From Actinoplanes regularis (GTDB taxonomy: Bacteria; Actinomycetota; Actinomycetes; Mycobacteriales; Micromonosporaceae), in assembly GCF_900188005.1 (NCBI RefSeq), contig NZ_FZNR01000032.1:1-64000 (forward strand): a stretch of DNA of 64,000 nucleotides. Direction: 5' to 3'. Below are positions 26,514 through 35,704 of this stretch, piece after piece. The notes under the pieces are model-generated. The model searched no databases, was not told where the DNA came from, and saw only the letters and a program-made list of their open reading frames with translations. Each line of letters opens with the position of its first letter. Within the stretch, counting starts at the first letter, position 1. The translations under genes were made by a program, and so were the position numbers.

Positions 26514-27644
26514 TCACGCGACGAGCAGGTGGCGACTCAGCAGGCCGGTGGAGTCGTGGAAGTCGTGGATCCGGGCGAGGACCTCTTCGGTGACGACCTC
26601 GCCGCGGGCGGCCAGCTGCAGGCCGGTGGCGGAGTACACGTCGCCGGCGAGTGTGTCGCCGACTTCCAGCTCGTCGACGTTGATCTCGCGCGCCTCGTGG
26701 GCGGACTCGACCCCGGCGTACTCGGCCAGCGCCGCGATCAGGGCCGGGGCGTGGGTCTTTCGTGCGGTCAGGGTCGCCAGAGCCGTTCGAACCTCGGTTC
26801 CACGGTGGATGAGCGCGTCGTACTCCCGGATCGCCTGCAACACCAGCGCGGCCTGCGGCGCCTCCGCCGGCATCGGCTGGAACGGGTCGCGGTGGGTGCG
26901 CAACTGATGCCGGATGATGACGCGTACCGGAGCCAGAGCGGGAACGTGGGCCAGCACCGCGGCGGCCCGGTCGAACAGGGCATCGAGCGTGCGCGCTTCG
27001 GTGTCGTTGCGCGGGATCCCGGTGATGACCGCCTCGACCGCGGCAACCGGCAACGTGACCGCCCCGACCGCGGTCAGCTCGGCGGCCAACTCCACCTGCC
27101 ACGCGTCGGGAAACTCGAGCACGGCACACACCTTCTCGGCGATCCCGCGCATCCGGTGGGCGCGCTCGACCAGCGCGGGCTGGGCCTGGGCCAGCGTGGC
27201 GAGCAGCGCCTCGACGGTGCCGGCGGTCGCAGCCCCAGCCGGCACCTTGTCCGCGCCACTCTCCTGGTGCTGCGCGGTCGCCGCCGCCACGGTGGCCCGC
27301 AACTCGTCCGCGGGACAGGGCTTGAGCAGCAACTGGAACACATGCCCCTGGTTGATCGCCGCCATGGTGTCGGCCACGTCGATATCGTCGGCCAACAGGA
27401 CCCGGGTCGTGGACGGCGACACCGCCCCCGCACGCTGCAACACCTCGACGCCGTCGATCACCGGCATCTGCATGTCCGCGATGAACACCGGGAACGGGTC
27501 GTCGCCGGCCTCGGCCAGCATGCGCAGCGCCACCTCGGGATCGGTCGTGGTCACCACCCGGAAACCGGTGCACAACGCGCGCTCCAGTTCCTCCAGGACG
27601 CGGGGATCGTCATCGAGGCACAGAACGCGAGGCTGCACGGGCAT
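26514..27644 (-). CDS. Response regulator with degenerate HD-GYP-like output domain
   Basis: 376 aa, ATG at 27644 with GGAAGG upstream. The receiver domain spans about 1-125: acidic pocket LCLDDDP, phospho-acceptor Asp57 in FIADMQMP, and the conserved Lys in LLLKPCPADEL. A second helical domain aligns in outline with the start of HD-GYP phosphodiesterases (ERAHRMRGIAEKV). However, the HD dyad position reads AVGAVTLP, so cyclic-di-GMP hydrolysis is unlikely. The C-terminus (INVDELEVGDTLAGDVY) is the small domain often found after HD-GYP. The kinase partner is unknown. Confidence 0.75.
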   Translation of the reverse strand: MPVQPRVLCLDDDPRVLEELERALCTGFRVVTTTDPEVALRMLAEAGDDPFPVFIADMQMPVIDGVEVLQRAGAVSPSTTRVLLADDIDVADTMAAINQGHVFQLLLKPCPADELRATVAAATAQHQESGADKVPAGAATAGTVEALLATLAQAQPALVERAHRMRGIAEKVCAVLEFPDAWQVELAAELTAVGAVTLPVAAVEAVITGIPRNDTEARTLDALFDRAAAVLAHVPALAPVRVIIRHQLRTHRDPFQPMPAEAPQAALVLQAIREYDALIHRGTEVRTALATLTARKTHAPALIAALAEYAGVESAHEAREINVDELEVGDTLAGDVYSATGLQLAARGEVVTEEVLARIHDFHDSTGLLSRHLLVA

Positions 27645-27829
27645 GGTGTCCGACCTTCCGGGGGCGCTGTACGGGTCCTGGCCGCACACGTCGTCATGGC
27701 GCGGGTCCGAGCCGTTCCATCGGGTCGCCCGGCCCATGGTTGACGGGCCGATCTTCCTTTCCTGTGTGACGCCGATCACTCAGCGCTCCGGCCGTCACCG
27801 CGTGTACCGGTAGCGGCGGGAATCCCTGG

Positions 27830-28981
27830 TCACCGCAGCTTCCGGAAGAACGTCCGGACGTCGTCGACCAGCAGCTCGGGCGCCTCCATGGCGAGGAAGT
27901 GCCCGCCCTTGCCGAGTTCGGTCCAGTGCACGACGTGGTGGTCGCGCTCGGCCCACGGCCGGATCGTGACATCGTGACCGGAAACGAGGACCCCGGTGGG
28001 CACGGTGCCGCGCCGGCCGCCGATCTCCGGTGAGCTCGCGGAGAACTCCTCGTAGTAGATCTGGGCGGCGGAAGCGGCGGTGCCCGTCAGCCAGTAGATC
28101 GATACGTCGGTGAGGATGCGGTCGCGGTCGATGCTCTCCTCCGGCAGCCCCTCCTCCGGATCGGTGAGCTCCTTGAACTTCTCCACGATCCAGGCGAGCT
28201 GACCGACCGGGGAGTCGGTCAGGGCGTACCCGACGGTCTGCGGGCGTTTGGCGTTGCACTGCAAGTAGCCGTCGTTGAAGTTCTGCATCCGCTGCCAGCG
28301 GCGCTGATCGGCCTCGCTGAGGCCGTCCATCTCCCCGTCGGCTCCGGCCGGGAGCGTCACCATCGCGGTGAGGTGTACGCCGACGACCCGCTCCGGGTCC
28401 TGCCGGCCCACCCTGGGGCCGATCCAGGCGCCCCAGTCGTAGCCGTGTACGCCGTACCGGTCGTAGCCGAGCCGGGCCATCAGCGCCACGAGGATCCCGG
28501 CCACCCGGTCCGCGTTCATCCCCGGCCCGGCCAGTGGGGTGGAGAACCCGAATCCCGGCAGCGACGGCACGACCAGGTGGAAAGCGTCGGCGGGGTCGCC
28601 GCCGTGGCTACGGGGATCGGACAGGGGCCCGAGGACGTCGAGGAAGTCCGCCACCGCGCCGGGCCAGCCGTGCAACAGGAGCAACGGCGTGGCGTCCGGC
28701 TCGGGCGAGGGCACGTGCAGGAAATGCAGGTTCTGCCCGTCGATGGTGGTCAGGTGCTGCGGGTACCGGTTGAGGGCCGCCTCCTGGGCCCGCCAGTCGT
28801 AGCCGGTGCGCCAGTAGTCGGCGACCTCCCGCAGGTACCCGACGGGAACTCCGCGGCTCCAGCCGACCCCGGGTAGCTCTTGCGGCCACCGGGTGTTGGC
28901 CAGGCGGGACTTCAGGTCGTCGAGCTGCGACTGCGGGATGTCGATACGGAACGGGCGGAGGCCAGGCCGGCTTTTCGTCAT
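27830..28981 (-). CDS. Epoxide hydrolase (EHN-type alpha/beta hydrolase)
   Basis: 383 aa. The N-terminal EHN segment (FRIDIPQSQLDDLKSRL, then TRWPQELPGVGWSRGV) is specific to this family. The hydrolase core has the oxyanion HGWPGAV, the nucleophile Asp in HGYDWGAWIG, and the catalytic His in GKGGHFLAMEAPE. It opens epoxides to diols in the cytosol. The start is taken at the ATG at 28981; a GTG three codons upstream is possible. Confidence 0.88.
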   Translation of the reverse strand: MTKSRPGLRPFRIDIPQSQLDDLKSRLANTRWPQELPGVGWSRGVPVGYLREVADYWRTGYDWRAQEAALNRYPQHLTTIDGQNLHFLHVPSPEPDATPLLLLHGWPGAVADFLDVLGPLSDPRSHGGDPADAFHLVVPSLPGFGFSTPLAGPGMNADRVAGILVALMARLGYDRYGVHGYDWGAWIGPRVGRQDPERVVGVHLTAMVTLPAGADGEMDGLSEADQRRWQRMQNFNDGYLQCNAKRPQTVGYALTDSPVGQLAWIVEKFKELTDPEEGLPEESIDRDRILTDVSIYWLTGTAASAAQIYYEEFSASSPEIGGRRGTVPTGVLVSGHDVTIRPWAERDHHVVHWTELGKGGHFLAMEAPELLVDDVRTFFRKLR

Positions 28982-29179
28982 GCGGGCCACGCTAGGGACC
29001 GATCAGGACACTTCCTGTCCTTTGAGAGATCCGCGCGGTTGAGCGGCTTCACCCGGCGAGACATTGTCGTCGCGCCGCGCAACATAGGTGGCCTGAAGGC
29101 GATCCAGCATTCGGCCGAGGCCACGGTCCTCGTGTGGCCGGTGATGCCGCTCGCGGTCGGCAGCTGGGATGATCGCGGG

Positions 29180-29450
29180 ATGGATTTCTAGCTGGAGCCG
29201 CCGTACGGTGTCGGGCCGTTGCGGCTCGGTATGAATGCCGATGAAGCGCGTGCGGCGATGGAGCCGCTCGGTCTCCTGGCGCAGCGAGCCCTCGGTGAGT
29301 TCGCCCTGGATCTGCCGAGCGGTCTCAGAACACACCCGATTCCATCCGCAGGTCCGTCGACTGGTGAGCGACCTGCTCGACGGCGCGGGGAGCACCAGCC
29401 GGGTCCACGACTTCGCCCGCTGGACCGCGCTGCCTGTCGCTGTCAGCTGA
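29180..29450 (+). pseudogene. Remnants of one or two small genes
   Basis: From the ATG at 29180 the frame reads MDF, then an in-frame TAG, then LEPPYGVGPLRLGMNADEAR. That last stretch is like the start of a small family beginning with PFGVGPLRLGM. The frame then loses sense. In another frame near 29340-29450 there is a coherent C-terminal piece VRRLVSDLLDGAGSTSRVHD ending at the TGA at 29448. The stretch 28982-29179 holds no gene I can support. Confidence 0.4.
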
Positions 29451-30093
29451 CCTGCGGCCGGACGAGCTGCGGCAGTTCGGCGAGAGAGTCGATCACCCAG
29501 GTGGCGTGCTCCCGCACGATCGGATCGTCAGCCCACAACCGGCCCCACGGACCGCGCTTGACCAGCACCGTGTTCAGGCCAATCGCGCTGGCGGCCCGCA
29601 CGTCGTAGTCACGATGGTCACCCACGTAGGCGATCTCGTGAGGTTCCCCTGGCGCGAAGGCGATGACACGCTCGAAAAAGCCGGGATCGGGTTTGGCGAC
29701 TCCCCACTCGCCGGACGTGGCGAGACCGTCGACCGGCAGGTCCAGCGCCAGCAGAAGTTCAGCTGCCCGAACGGTCTGGTTGCCGGCGACCCCGACCCAC
29801 ACCCCTCGCCGCCGCAGCTCGGCGAGCGCGGGCCGAACGTCCGGGTACAGGTCGCCCTCGTCGATCTGCTCGCCGAGACCTGCCTCCTCACGACGCTTAC
29901 GCTCGACCGCGAGGTCCAAACCGGGGCGTACGTACTGGAACGCCTCCGCGTTGTTACGGCCCTGGGCGACGACGATGCCGATCAGCGCGGAGAAGGTGTG
30001 CCGGGGCACGCCGATCCAGTCGGCCCAGGCGTTGAACTCGCGGGTGTCGTCCAGCAGCGTCTCACCGACGTCGAACACCACCGACCTGACCAC
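29443..30093 (-). CDS. HAD-superfamily hydrolase
   Basis: 216 aa, GTG at 30093 preceded by GAAGGGAAGAG. Motif I is VFDVGETLLDD (nucleophile Asp, with Gly in the usual second-Asp position). Motif II is VAGNQT, the motif III Lys lies in AKPDPGFF, and motif IV is YVGDHRDYDV. Together these indicate a small-molecule phosphatase or related hydrolase with an alpha-helical cap. The substrate is unknown. Confidence 0.8.
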   Translation of the reverse strand: MVRSVVFDVGETLLDDTREFNAWADWIGVPRHTFSALIGIVVAQGRNNAEAFQYVRPGLDLAVERKRREEAGLGEQIDEGDLYPDVRPALAELRRRGVWVGVAGNQTVRAAELLLALDLPVDGLATSGEWGVAKPDPGFFERVIAFAPGEPHEIAYVGDHRDYDVRAASAIGLNTVLVKRGPWGRLWADDPIVREHATWVIDSLAELPQLVRPQVS

Positions 30094-30374
30094 GAAATCT
30101 CTTCCCTTCAACACAATGAGGCGACGGTATGACCGGGACAGTCTCGTTCGTGGCCGACGCCGATGAGGCTGGCGGGGCAAACCGGGTCGCCGAAGAACCC
30201 GTACGAACGATCAGATTCTGCCCCGGGCTGTCACGCGCGGAAACGCCGGCGACGAAGCCAACGCCCGAGCGTTGTCCCATGCGCTGCCCGATCTGGCGGG
30301 AACGTTCCTGTTTGCCGTAGCGTGTTGCCACCGAAGCGGTGTGTGGTCGGATGTCGGAAAGGGGCGGCGCGACC

Positions 30375-31574
30375 ATGAACATCGATCCTCAGTGGTGGGA
30401 CACGGCGGTGTTCGAAGGCCGGCCCCTTGTCGAGCATCTCGCGGCCCGCGATGTCTCCGCGCTTCTGCGTTTCCTGCGGACCCGGGGTCTGTCCCGGGCG
30501 CGACTTGCCGCCTTGACCGGCCTGTCGGAGACCCGGGTGCGGCAGATCGCCCAGGGCCGACAGCGGGTCACCTCCTTCGAGGTCTTGGAACGCATCGCTG
30601 ACGGGCTGAGCATTCCGCGGCCGTACCTGGGGCTCGCCGTATCCTCCGAGGCCACCCCGGTACGGTTCGCTGACGTCTTCGCCGATCCTTCGCTGCACGA
30701 CTCGTGGAATGCCCTGTTAGGCGTGCTGTCCGCCCGGAGCAACACCGTCGGCTGCGCGGGTCTGCGCCGGCCAGCAGAGGGACAGTCCCAGCTCATCGGC
30801 GCGGCCCGGGTAGCCACGAGCGGACCGCACCGCTCCCGCCTGATGGCCTTGGAAGCGCACTGGACCGAGTTCCTGAGTTGGATCGAGGCGAATGGGCCAC
30901 ACCCGGCGCGGGCGAGTTCGTTGCTGGACCGGGCGAATGCCCTGGCCGTCGAAGCCGGTGATCACCACCTGGTGTCGTACATCCTCATGCGCAAGAGTCA
31001 GCAAGCGCTCGACGACGGCGATGCGGTACGGGCGGGCCGGTTCGCGCAGCAGGCCCGCCGGACACCGAAACTGCCGCCCCGTACGTCGGCCCTGTGTCTG
31101 GTCCGTGAGGCCGAGGCACACGCCCTCGCCGACGATGCGACCGCCAGTCGGACGAACATCGACCTGGCGCTTCGTCTGGTCTCCGAGCCCACCGACGGGG
31201 CGGATCATCTCGGCGGACACTGCACGGTCGACTACGTTCGTGCCAGTGAGGCCCGGTGCCGGCAGATGCTCGGCGAGAGCGCGGCGGCCACGAGGACCTA
31301 TGAGGAAGTCCTCGCGGCGTGGCCTGCCGAGGGACGCCTCGATGAAGGCGTATGGCGCGCTGACCTCGCGCTCGCGTATCTGGACGACGGTGAGCCGGAA
31401 CGAGCGGCGATCGAGGGCTTGTCCGCAGTTCGAGTAGCGGAGCAGACATCGTCGACGCGTGCCCTGCGGGCCGTGGGCCGGCTGCTGCCGCGACTCCGCC
31501 GACACCGCGAACTCACCGTGTTTCCCCGCCTGGCCGAGGCATACCAGGGCGCGCTCGTCGCCTGTCAGGATTGA
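30375..31574 (+). CDS. XRE-type HTH regulator with TPR-like C-terminus
   Basis: 399 aa, ATG with GGAAAGGGG upstream. Residues about 36-75 form an XRE-type helix-turn-helix (LSRARLAALTGLSETRVRQI, then VTSFEVLERIADGL). The remaining 300 residues are helical repeats of TPR type (RASSLLDRANALAVEAGDHH and similar). This architecture is common for pathway-specific regulators in actinomycete biosynthetic clusters. It lies at the left edge of the candidate cluster, 3 bases upstream of the creatininase-family gene. Confidence 0.8.
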   Translation: MNIDPQWWDTAVFEGRPLVEHLAARDVSALLRFLRTRGLSRARLAALTGLSETRVRQIAQGRQRVTSFEVLERIADGLSIPRPYLGLAVSSEATPVRFADVFADPSLHDSWNALLGVLSARSNTVGCAGLRRPAEGQSQLIGAARVATSGPHRSRLMALEAHWTEFLSWIEANGPHPARASSLLDRANALAVEAGDHHLVSYILMRKSQQALDDGDAVRAGRFAQQARRTPKLPPRTSALCLVREAEAHALADDATASRTNIDLALRLVSEPTDGADHLGGHCTVDYVRASEARCRQMLGESAAATRTYEEVLAAWPAEGRLDEGVWRADLALAYLDDGEPERAAIEGLSAVRVAEQTSSTRALRAVGRLLPRLRRHRELTVFPRLAEAYQGALVACQD

Positions 31575-31577
31575 TCC

Positions 31578-32291
31578 ATGAATTTGCTGTCGACCGCCAC
31601 CAGCGAGGACGAGAGGCGCCGCGCCGCCCCCGTCGCGGTGCTACCCGTCGGAAGTTTCGAACAGCACGGCGTCTATCTGCCCCTGGCCACTGACAGCGTC
31701 GTCGCCTGTGCGATCGCCGAACGCGTCGCCTCGGCTTATGACCTGTTTCTGCTGCCGCCGGTGACGATCTCCTGCTCCCACGAGCACAGCGCCTGGCCGG
31801 GCACGGTCAGCATCAGCCACACCACCCTGACCGCCGTGATCAAGGACGTCTTCACGTCTCTTCGGCGGTCCGGGATCGAGCGTCTTGCGCTGGTCAACGG
31901 GCATGGCGGTAACTATGTGCTGAGCAACATCGTTCAGGAGGCGAACGTCGCGGGACCGGTGATGACACTCTTTCCCGCCAGGGACGACTGGAACGCTGCC
32001 CGTCAGACGGCCGGGCTGACGAGCGACGGTCATGCCGACATGCATGCCGGCGAGCTGGAGGTGTCGCTGTTACGCCACGTCGCGCCGGAGCTGCTTCGCT
32101 CCGGCGTCGAGACGTCCGACCACCAGGCCGACGACCGCAACCTGCTGCTCGTCCACGGCATGGCCGGCTACACGAAATCGGGTGTCATCGGGCTGCCGTC
32201 GGCCGGAACAGCGGACAAAGGCCGGATGATTCTCGACAGCCTGGCCGACGCGTTCAAAGCTCACCTGGACGCGCTGACCGCAACCGAATGA
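31578..32291 (+). CDS. Creatininase-family amidohydrolase
   Basis: 237 aa, starting 3 bases after the regulator stop. Metal-binding and catalytic features of the family are intact: GSFEQHGVYLPLATD, NGHGGNYVL and ADMHAGELEVS. Relatives include creatininase, MftE (peptidase in mycofactocin maturation) and FAPy deformylase, so the reaction is probably hydrolysis of an amide or lactam bond. Its position suggests a tailoring or leader-removal role in the adjacent cluster; that is an inference. Confidence 0.85.
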   Translation: MNLLSTATSEDERRRAAPVAVLPVGSFEQHGVYLPLATDSVVACAIAERVASAYDLFLLPPVTISCSHEHSAWPGTVSISHTTLTAVIKDVFTSLRRSGIERLALVNGHGGNYVLSNIVQEANVAGPVMTLFPARDDWNAARQTAGLTSDGHADMHAGELEVSLLRHVAPELLRSGVETSDHQADDRNLLLVHGMAGYTKSGVIGLPSAGTADKGRMILDSLADAFKAHLDALTATE

Positions 32292-32318
32292 TCGGACCGG
32301 GACCGGTACGCTGCGTGC

Positions 32319-33731
32319 ATGGCGTCTTCTCCTTCCGGCGTACGTGTCCGGTTCGCCCCGTCGCCCACGGGGATGTTCCACGTGGGCAACGCTCGTTCCC
32401 TGCTCTACAACTGGGTGCTGGCGAAGCAGTCCGGGGGCGCTCTCGTGCTCCGGATCGAGGACACCGACGCTGAACGCAGCAAGCCGGAGTGGGTCCAGGG
32501 GATCCTGGACGCGATGGCGTGGCTGGGTTGCGGACCCGAGGAGTACGAGGGACCGCTCTTCCAGTCCGCCTACGTTCAGCACCACCGCGACGCGATCGAC
32601 AAGCTCCTCGCGGCGGGGCAGGCATACTACTGCGACTGCGTCCGTGAGCAGGTCGTCGCGCGTACCGGCAGCGAGCACAAGGGCTACGACGGCTTCTGCC
32701 GTGACCGCGGCCTGACCGCCGAGCCGGGTCGGGCCGTGCGCTTCCGCACCCCGGACGAGGGGCAGACGGTCGTTCGTGACCTGGTTCGCGGCGAGCCGAC
32801 GTTCGCCAACAGCACCATCGAAGACTTCGTTGTCGCCCGCGGTGACGGGTCACCGGTGTTCCTCCTGGCCAACGTCGTCGATGACATGGTCATGGGCATC
32901 ACGCACGTGATCCGGGCCGAGGAACATCTACCGAACACGCCGAAGCAGCAGTTGTTGTGGCAGGCGCTCGGGCACGAGCCGCCGGTGTGGGCGCATGCGC
33001 CGATCCTGGTGAACGAGAAGCGGCAGAAGCTGTCCAAACGGCGTGACCGGGTCGCTCTGGAGGACTTCCGCGCTGAGGGTTACCTCGCTGAGACGATGCG
33101 CAACTACCTGATGTTGCTCGGCTGGGCCCCGTCCGGTAACCGGGAGATCCTGCCGTGGGAGGACCTGGTCAACGAGTTCCAGCTCGAAGACGTCAACCCG
33201 TCGCCGGCCTTCTTCGATGTGAAGAAGCTTCGCGCCTTCAATGGCGACTACATCCGGGCGATGAGCGTCGAGGAGTTCATCTCCGCCTGCCAGCCCTGGC
33301 TGCGCGGGGAGGCTGCCCCGTGGCGGCCCGAGGACTACGACGAGGATGTTTTCGCCGTGGTTGCCCCGCTGGCACAGACCAGGGTCAGCCTGCTTGGCGA
33401 GATCGTGGCGATGGTGGACTTCCTGTTCCTGCCAGAACCCCCGGTCGACGAGGCCGCTTGGGCGAAGGCGATGACCGGCGAATCGGCGGTCGGCCTGCTG
33501 ACCGACGTGGCTGCCGCTTTCGCCGACGTTGCGTGGACCGCGGAGTCCCTGAAGCGGACGGTGGAGGAGTTGGGCGCGGCGCGAGGGCTGAAGCTCGGCA
33601 AGGCTCAGGCGCCGGTTCGTGTCGCGGTGACCGGCCGGACTGTCGGCCTGCCGCTGTTCGAGTCGCTGGAAGTGCTCGGCCGCGAACGCACTCTGCACCG
33701 CATTCGGGCTGCGATCACCCGGCTCGGATGA
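32319..33731 (+). CDS. gltX: Glutamyl-tRNA synthetase (probable second copy)
   Basis: 470 aa. The class I synthetase HIGH-type motif is in FAPSPTGMFHVGNARSLL, LRIEDTDAERS marks the Glu/Gln branch, and the KMSKS equivalent is KRQKLSKRRDR. The C-terminal anticodon-binding region is full length, so it can in principle charge tRNA. It sits inside the candidate biosynthetic cluster, 27 bases after the creatininase gene. This suggests a duplicate used for Glu-tRNA-dependent chemistry or self-resistance, although the chromosomal copy is not in the window to compare. Confidence 0.88.
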   Translation: MASSPSGVRVRFAPSPTGMFHVGNARSLLYNWVLAKQSGGALVLRIEDTDAERSKPEWVQGILDAMAWLGCGPEEYEGPLFQSAYVQHHRDAIDKLLAAGQAYYCDCVREQVVARTGSEHKGYDGFCRDRGLTAEPGRAVRFRTPDEGQTVVRDLVRGEPTFANSTIEDFVVARGDGSPVFLLANVVDDMVMGITHVIRAEEHLPNTPKQQLLWQALGHEPPVWAHAPILVNEKRQKLSKRRDRVALEDFRAEGYLAETMRNYLMLLGWAPSGNREILPWEDLVNEFQLEDVNPSPAFFDVKKLRAFNGDYIRAMSVEEFISACQPWLRGEAAPWRPEDYDEDVFAVVAPLAQTRVSLLGEIVAMVDFLFLPEPPVDEAAWAKAMTGESAVGLLTDVAAAFADVAWTAESLKRTVEELGAARGLKLGKAQAPVRVAVTGRTVGLPLFESLEVLGRERTLHRIRAAITRLG

Positions 33732-33738
33732 ACGTGCT

Positions 33739-35079
33739 TCACCTTCGACGGTGCTGATTCGCTTGCTGCGGGTCAGCACCGCCAGGTGCCTTCAGTGGAC
33801 CGTATGTCGCTCCCAGGAGCCGGTCTGCCGCCTCGAATACCGCGATGCTGGCTGCCTGGCAGTCGAGGCCTTCGGGTAGGTCGGCATGGCGCAGGCGAGC
33901 AGTCAGGATTGCGCCGCGCGCGCCCGGACCTACTTCGATGACGCCGTGCGGCTCCGTTCGGCCCGCGCTGATGAGGGTCGAACCGAACCAGCGAACGGGC
34001 TCGCGAGCCACACGGTCGTTGTCCGGGAACGGAGCGCGGATCAGTAGCTCGCCGGTCTCCCGGAAGGCGTGCGCGACGTACCGTCCGAGAGTCGAACCTG
34101 GCAGGTTGATCAGCCCGGCGCGAGCCGCCAAGGCGCAGGCGTGCACCGCGACGCGAACCGTCGCCGGCAGGCTCTCCAACGCCGAGGTGACCCTGGTGTT
34201 GAGGTCGGTGGGGCGGAAGCCGTCGGGAGTGAGGATGCCGTCTACCGAGAATCCTCCGCGGTACGCCAGACACGCGCGCAACTGGTCGCCGAGCCGCCGG
34301 GTCAATGCTGTGAGTGGGGCCTGCTCCGGTGCCGACAGCGGGGCGGCGCCTGCGCACAGGAACGATCCGCCTTCCCTTCGCTGCGGGACCAGCAGCTCCA
34401 AGGGCGGGAAGACGACCGTCGTATCCGCGCTGGTCAGCCCGTGCAGGCGACAGGGCCGTCCGGTCAGATGCGGCATGATCCGTACGCGGAAGCGGCCGTC
34501 GTCGATCTCGGTGAGTGTGGTTCGGATCCCGCTCCCGCCCGCTACGGGCGCCTCGCCGAGCCGCTGCCACGAGGCGACGATGCCGGTGGGTGCCAGACCG
34601 TCAGGCCTCAGCAGAGTGCCGGGCCGGTCGAGGGCCACCGATTCGGCGCGGTCCACGCCCATGACGTCCCACACCGTGTCCACGACACTCTTGTGTTCGA
34701 CAAATGACCAGCTTGGGTGCTTTGCCCCGAAAAGGTGACGGTCACCGACTTCTCTCGGGTCGAGCGGGTCGGTGACCAGGAGAACCGCTCGGCGTGCCGG
34801 GTCGAAGTCGTCGGCCATCTCCGCGAGTGGCGACCTCCGGGCCAGGGTGCCCAGCAGAGCGTGCCGGGCCGCGACCAGTTCTCCGGCTTCCCGGTGTGAC
34901 GGATGGGCGAGCAGCGGCGAGAGCTGAGGACCGTCGAAGGCCAGCACCAGCGCCGAGCTCACCCCGGCGGTCTTCAGCAATTGTTCCCACGCCGGAACCT
35001 CCTCATGCTGGGAGCAGAACACGATGACGTTCTCGCTGCCGAGGCGTCGGCGAAGGACGGCCACGACCTGATCAAGCAT
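33739..35079 (-). CDS. Putative ATP-grasp ligase
   Basis: 446 aa. The N-terminal third is a Rossmann-like region (VIVFCSQHEEVPAWEQLL). The C-terminal part has ATP-grasp-like features: VRIMPHLTGRPCRLHGLTS resembles the nucleotide-binding strand pair, and YRGGFSVDGILTPDGFRP followed by TDLNTRVTSALESL resembles the metal-binding DGxxT...xxNxR end of ATP-grasp carboxylate-amine ligases (PGM1/carnosine-synthase-like). The assignment rests on motif resemblance only. It is the last gene of the seven-gene operon and overlaps the FkbM gene by 8 bases. Confidence 0.55.
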   Translation of the reverse strand: MLDQVVAVLRRRLGSENVIVFCSQHEEVPAWEQLLKTAGVSSALVLAFDGPQLSPLLAHPSHREAGELVAARHALLGTLARRSPLAEMADDFDPARRAVLLVTDPLDPREVGDRHLFGAKHPSWSFVEHKSVVDTVWDVMGVDRAESVALDRPGTLLRPDGLAPTGIVASWQRLGEAPVAGGSGIRTTLTEIDDGRFRVRIMPHLTGRPCRLHGLTSADTTVVFPPLELLVPQRREGGSFLCAGAAPLSAPEQAPLTALTRRLGDQLRACLAYRGGFSVDGILTPDGFRPTDLNTRVTSALESLPATVRVAVHACALAARAGLINLPGSTLGRYVAHAFRETGELLIRAPFPDNDRVAREPVRWFGSTLISAGRTEPHGVIEVGPGARGAILTARLRHADLPEGLDCQAASIAVFEAADRLLGATYGPLKAPGGADPQQANQHRRR

Positions 35080-35704
35080 CGGGCCACCGCTGCCGGCTGA
35101 CCGCGTCCGTGCCGCGAAGGATCAGGTTGGACGGTGTTCGGTGCAGGAGTTCGTACTGGTCAAAGCCGAACGCGCGGTGCAGATGCGCGGTGCTGCGGCC
35201 AGGACTGGAATCGTCGTACTCGACGATGACGATTCCGGGACGGTGGCGTTCAGGGTCGAAGGATGCCCAGACATCCAGCTCGGTGCCTTCGACATCGATG
35301 GTGAGCAGATCGATGCGCTCAATACCCGCCTCGGTGAGCAGATCCTCCAGGGTGCGGCAGACGATGCTGACCACGGTGTAGCCGACGCCGCGCTCGCCCA
35401 GCCCCGACCATGAGGGCTTGACGTCGTACATGCTGAAAGGCTGCGGTCCGGTCCCGCTGGCGACGGCGCACATCTGCAGCCGACACCTTCTCCGGGCGAG
35501 GGCCTCCCGATTGCGGGGATCCGGATCGACGCAAAGGCCGGACCAGCCCTGATCCTCGAAGAACAGGCTATTGCTGCCGCGGACGCCATCCCCCGCACCG
35601 ACGTCGACGAACACTCCTCGCCGTGGCGTCACGAGCCGCTCGGTGAGCCAACGGTCTTCACCCCACTGGCTGGAGTAGGGGGCAGGCTGCGTGTAGGGGA
35701 GCAT
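35072..35704 (-). CDS. FkbM-family SAM-dependent methyltransferase
   Basis: 210 aa. The SAM-binding motif is VFVDVGAGDGVRGSNS. The FkbM signature IDLLTIDVEGTELDVW is present, as is the family's early GEDRWLTERL. These enzymes O-methylate hydroxyls, sometimes N-methylate, in natural products and glycans. Its start overlaps the epimerase stop, and its end overlaps the ATP-grasp start. Confidence 0.85.
   Translation of the reverse strand: MLPYTQPAPYSSQWGEDRWLTERLVTPRRGVFVDVGAGDGVRGSNSLFFEDQGWSGLCVDPDPRNREALARRRCRLQMCAVASGTGPQPFSMYDVKPSWSGLGERGVGYTVVSIVCRTLEDLLTEAGIERIDLLTIDVEGTELDVWASFDPERHRPGIVIVEYDDSSPGRSTAHLHRAFGFDQYELLHRTPSNLILRGTDAVSRQRWPDA

Noticed and set aside
30129..30320. 63-residue plus-strand frame between the HAD gene and the XRE regulator
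   Set aside because: Weak ribosome-binding site, Arg/Pro-rich end and no recognisable features. The 281-base gap more likely holds divergent promoters.
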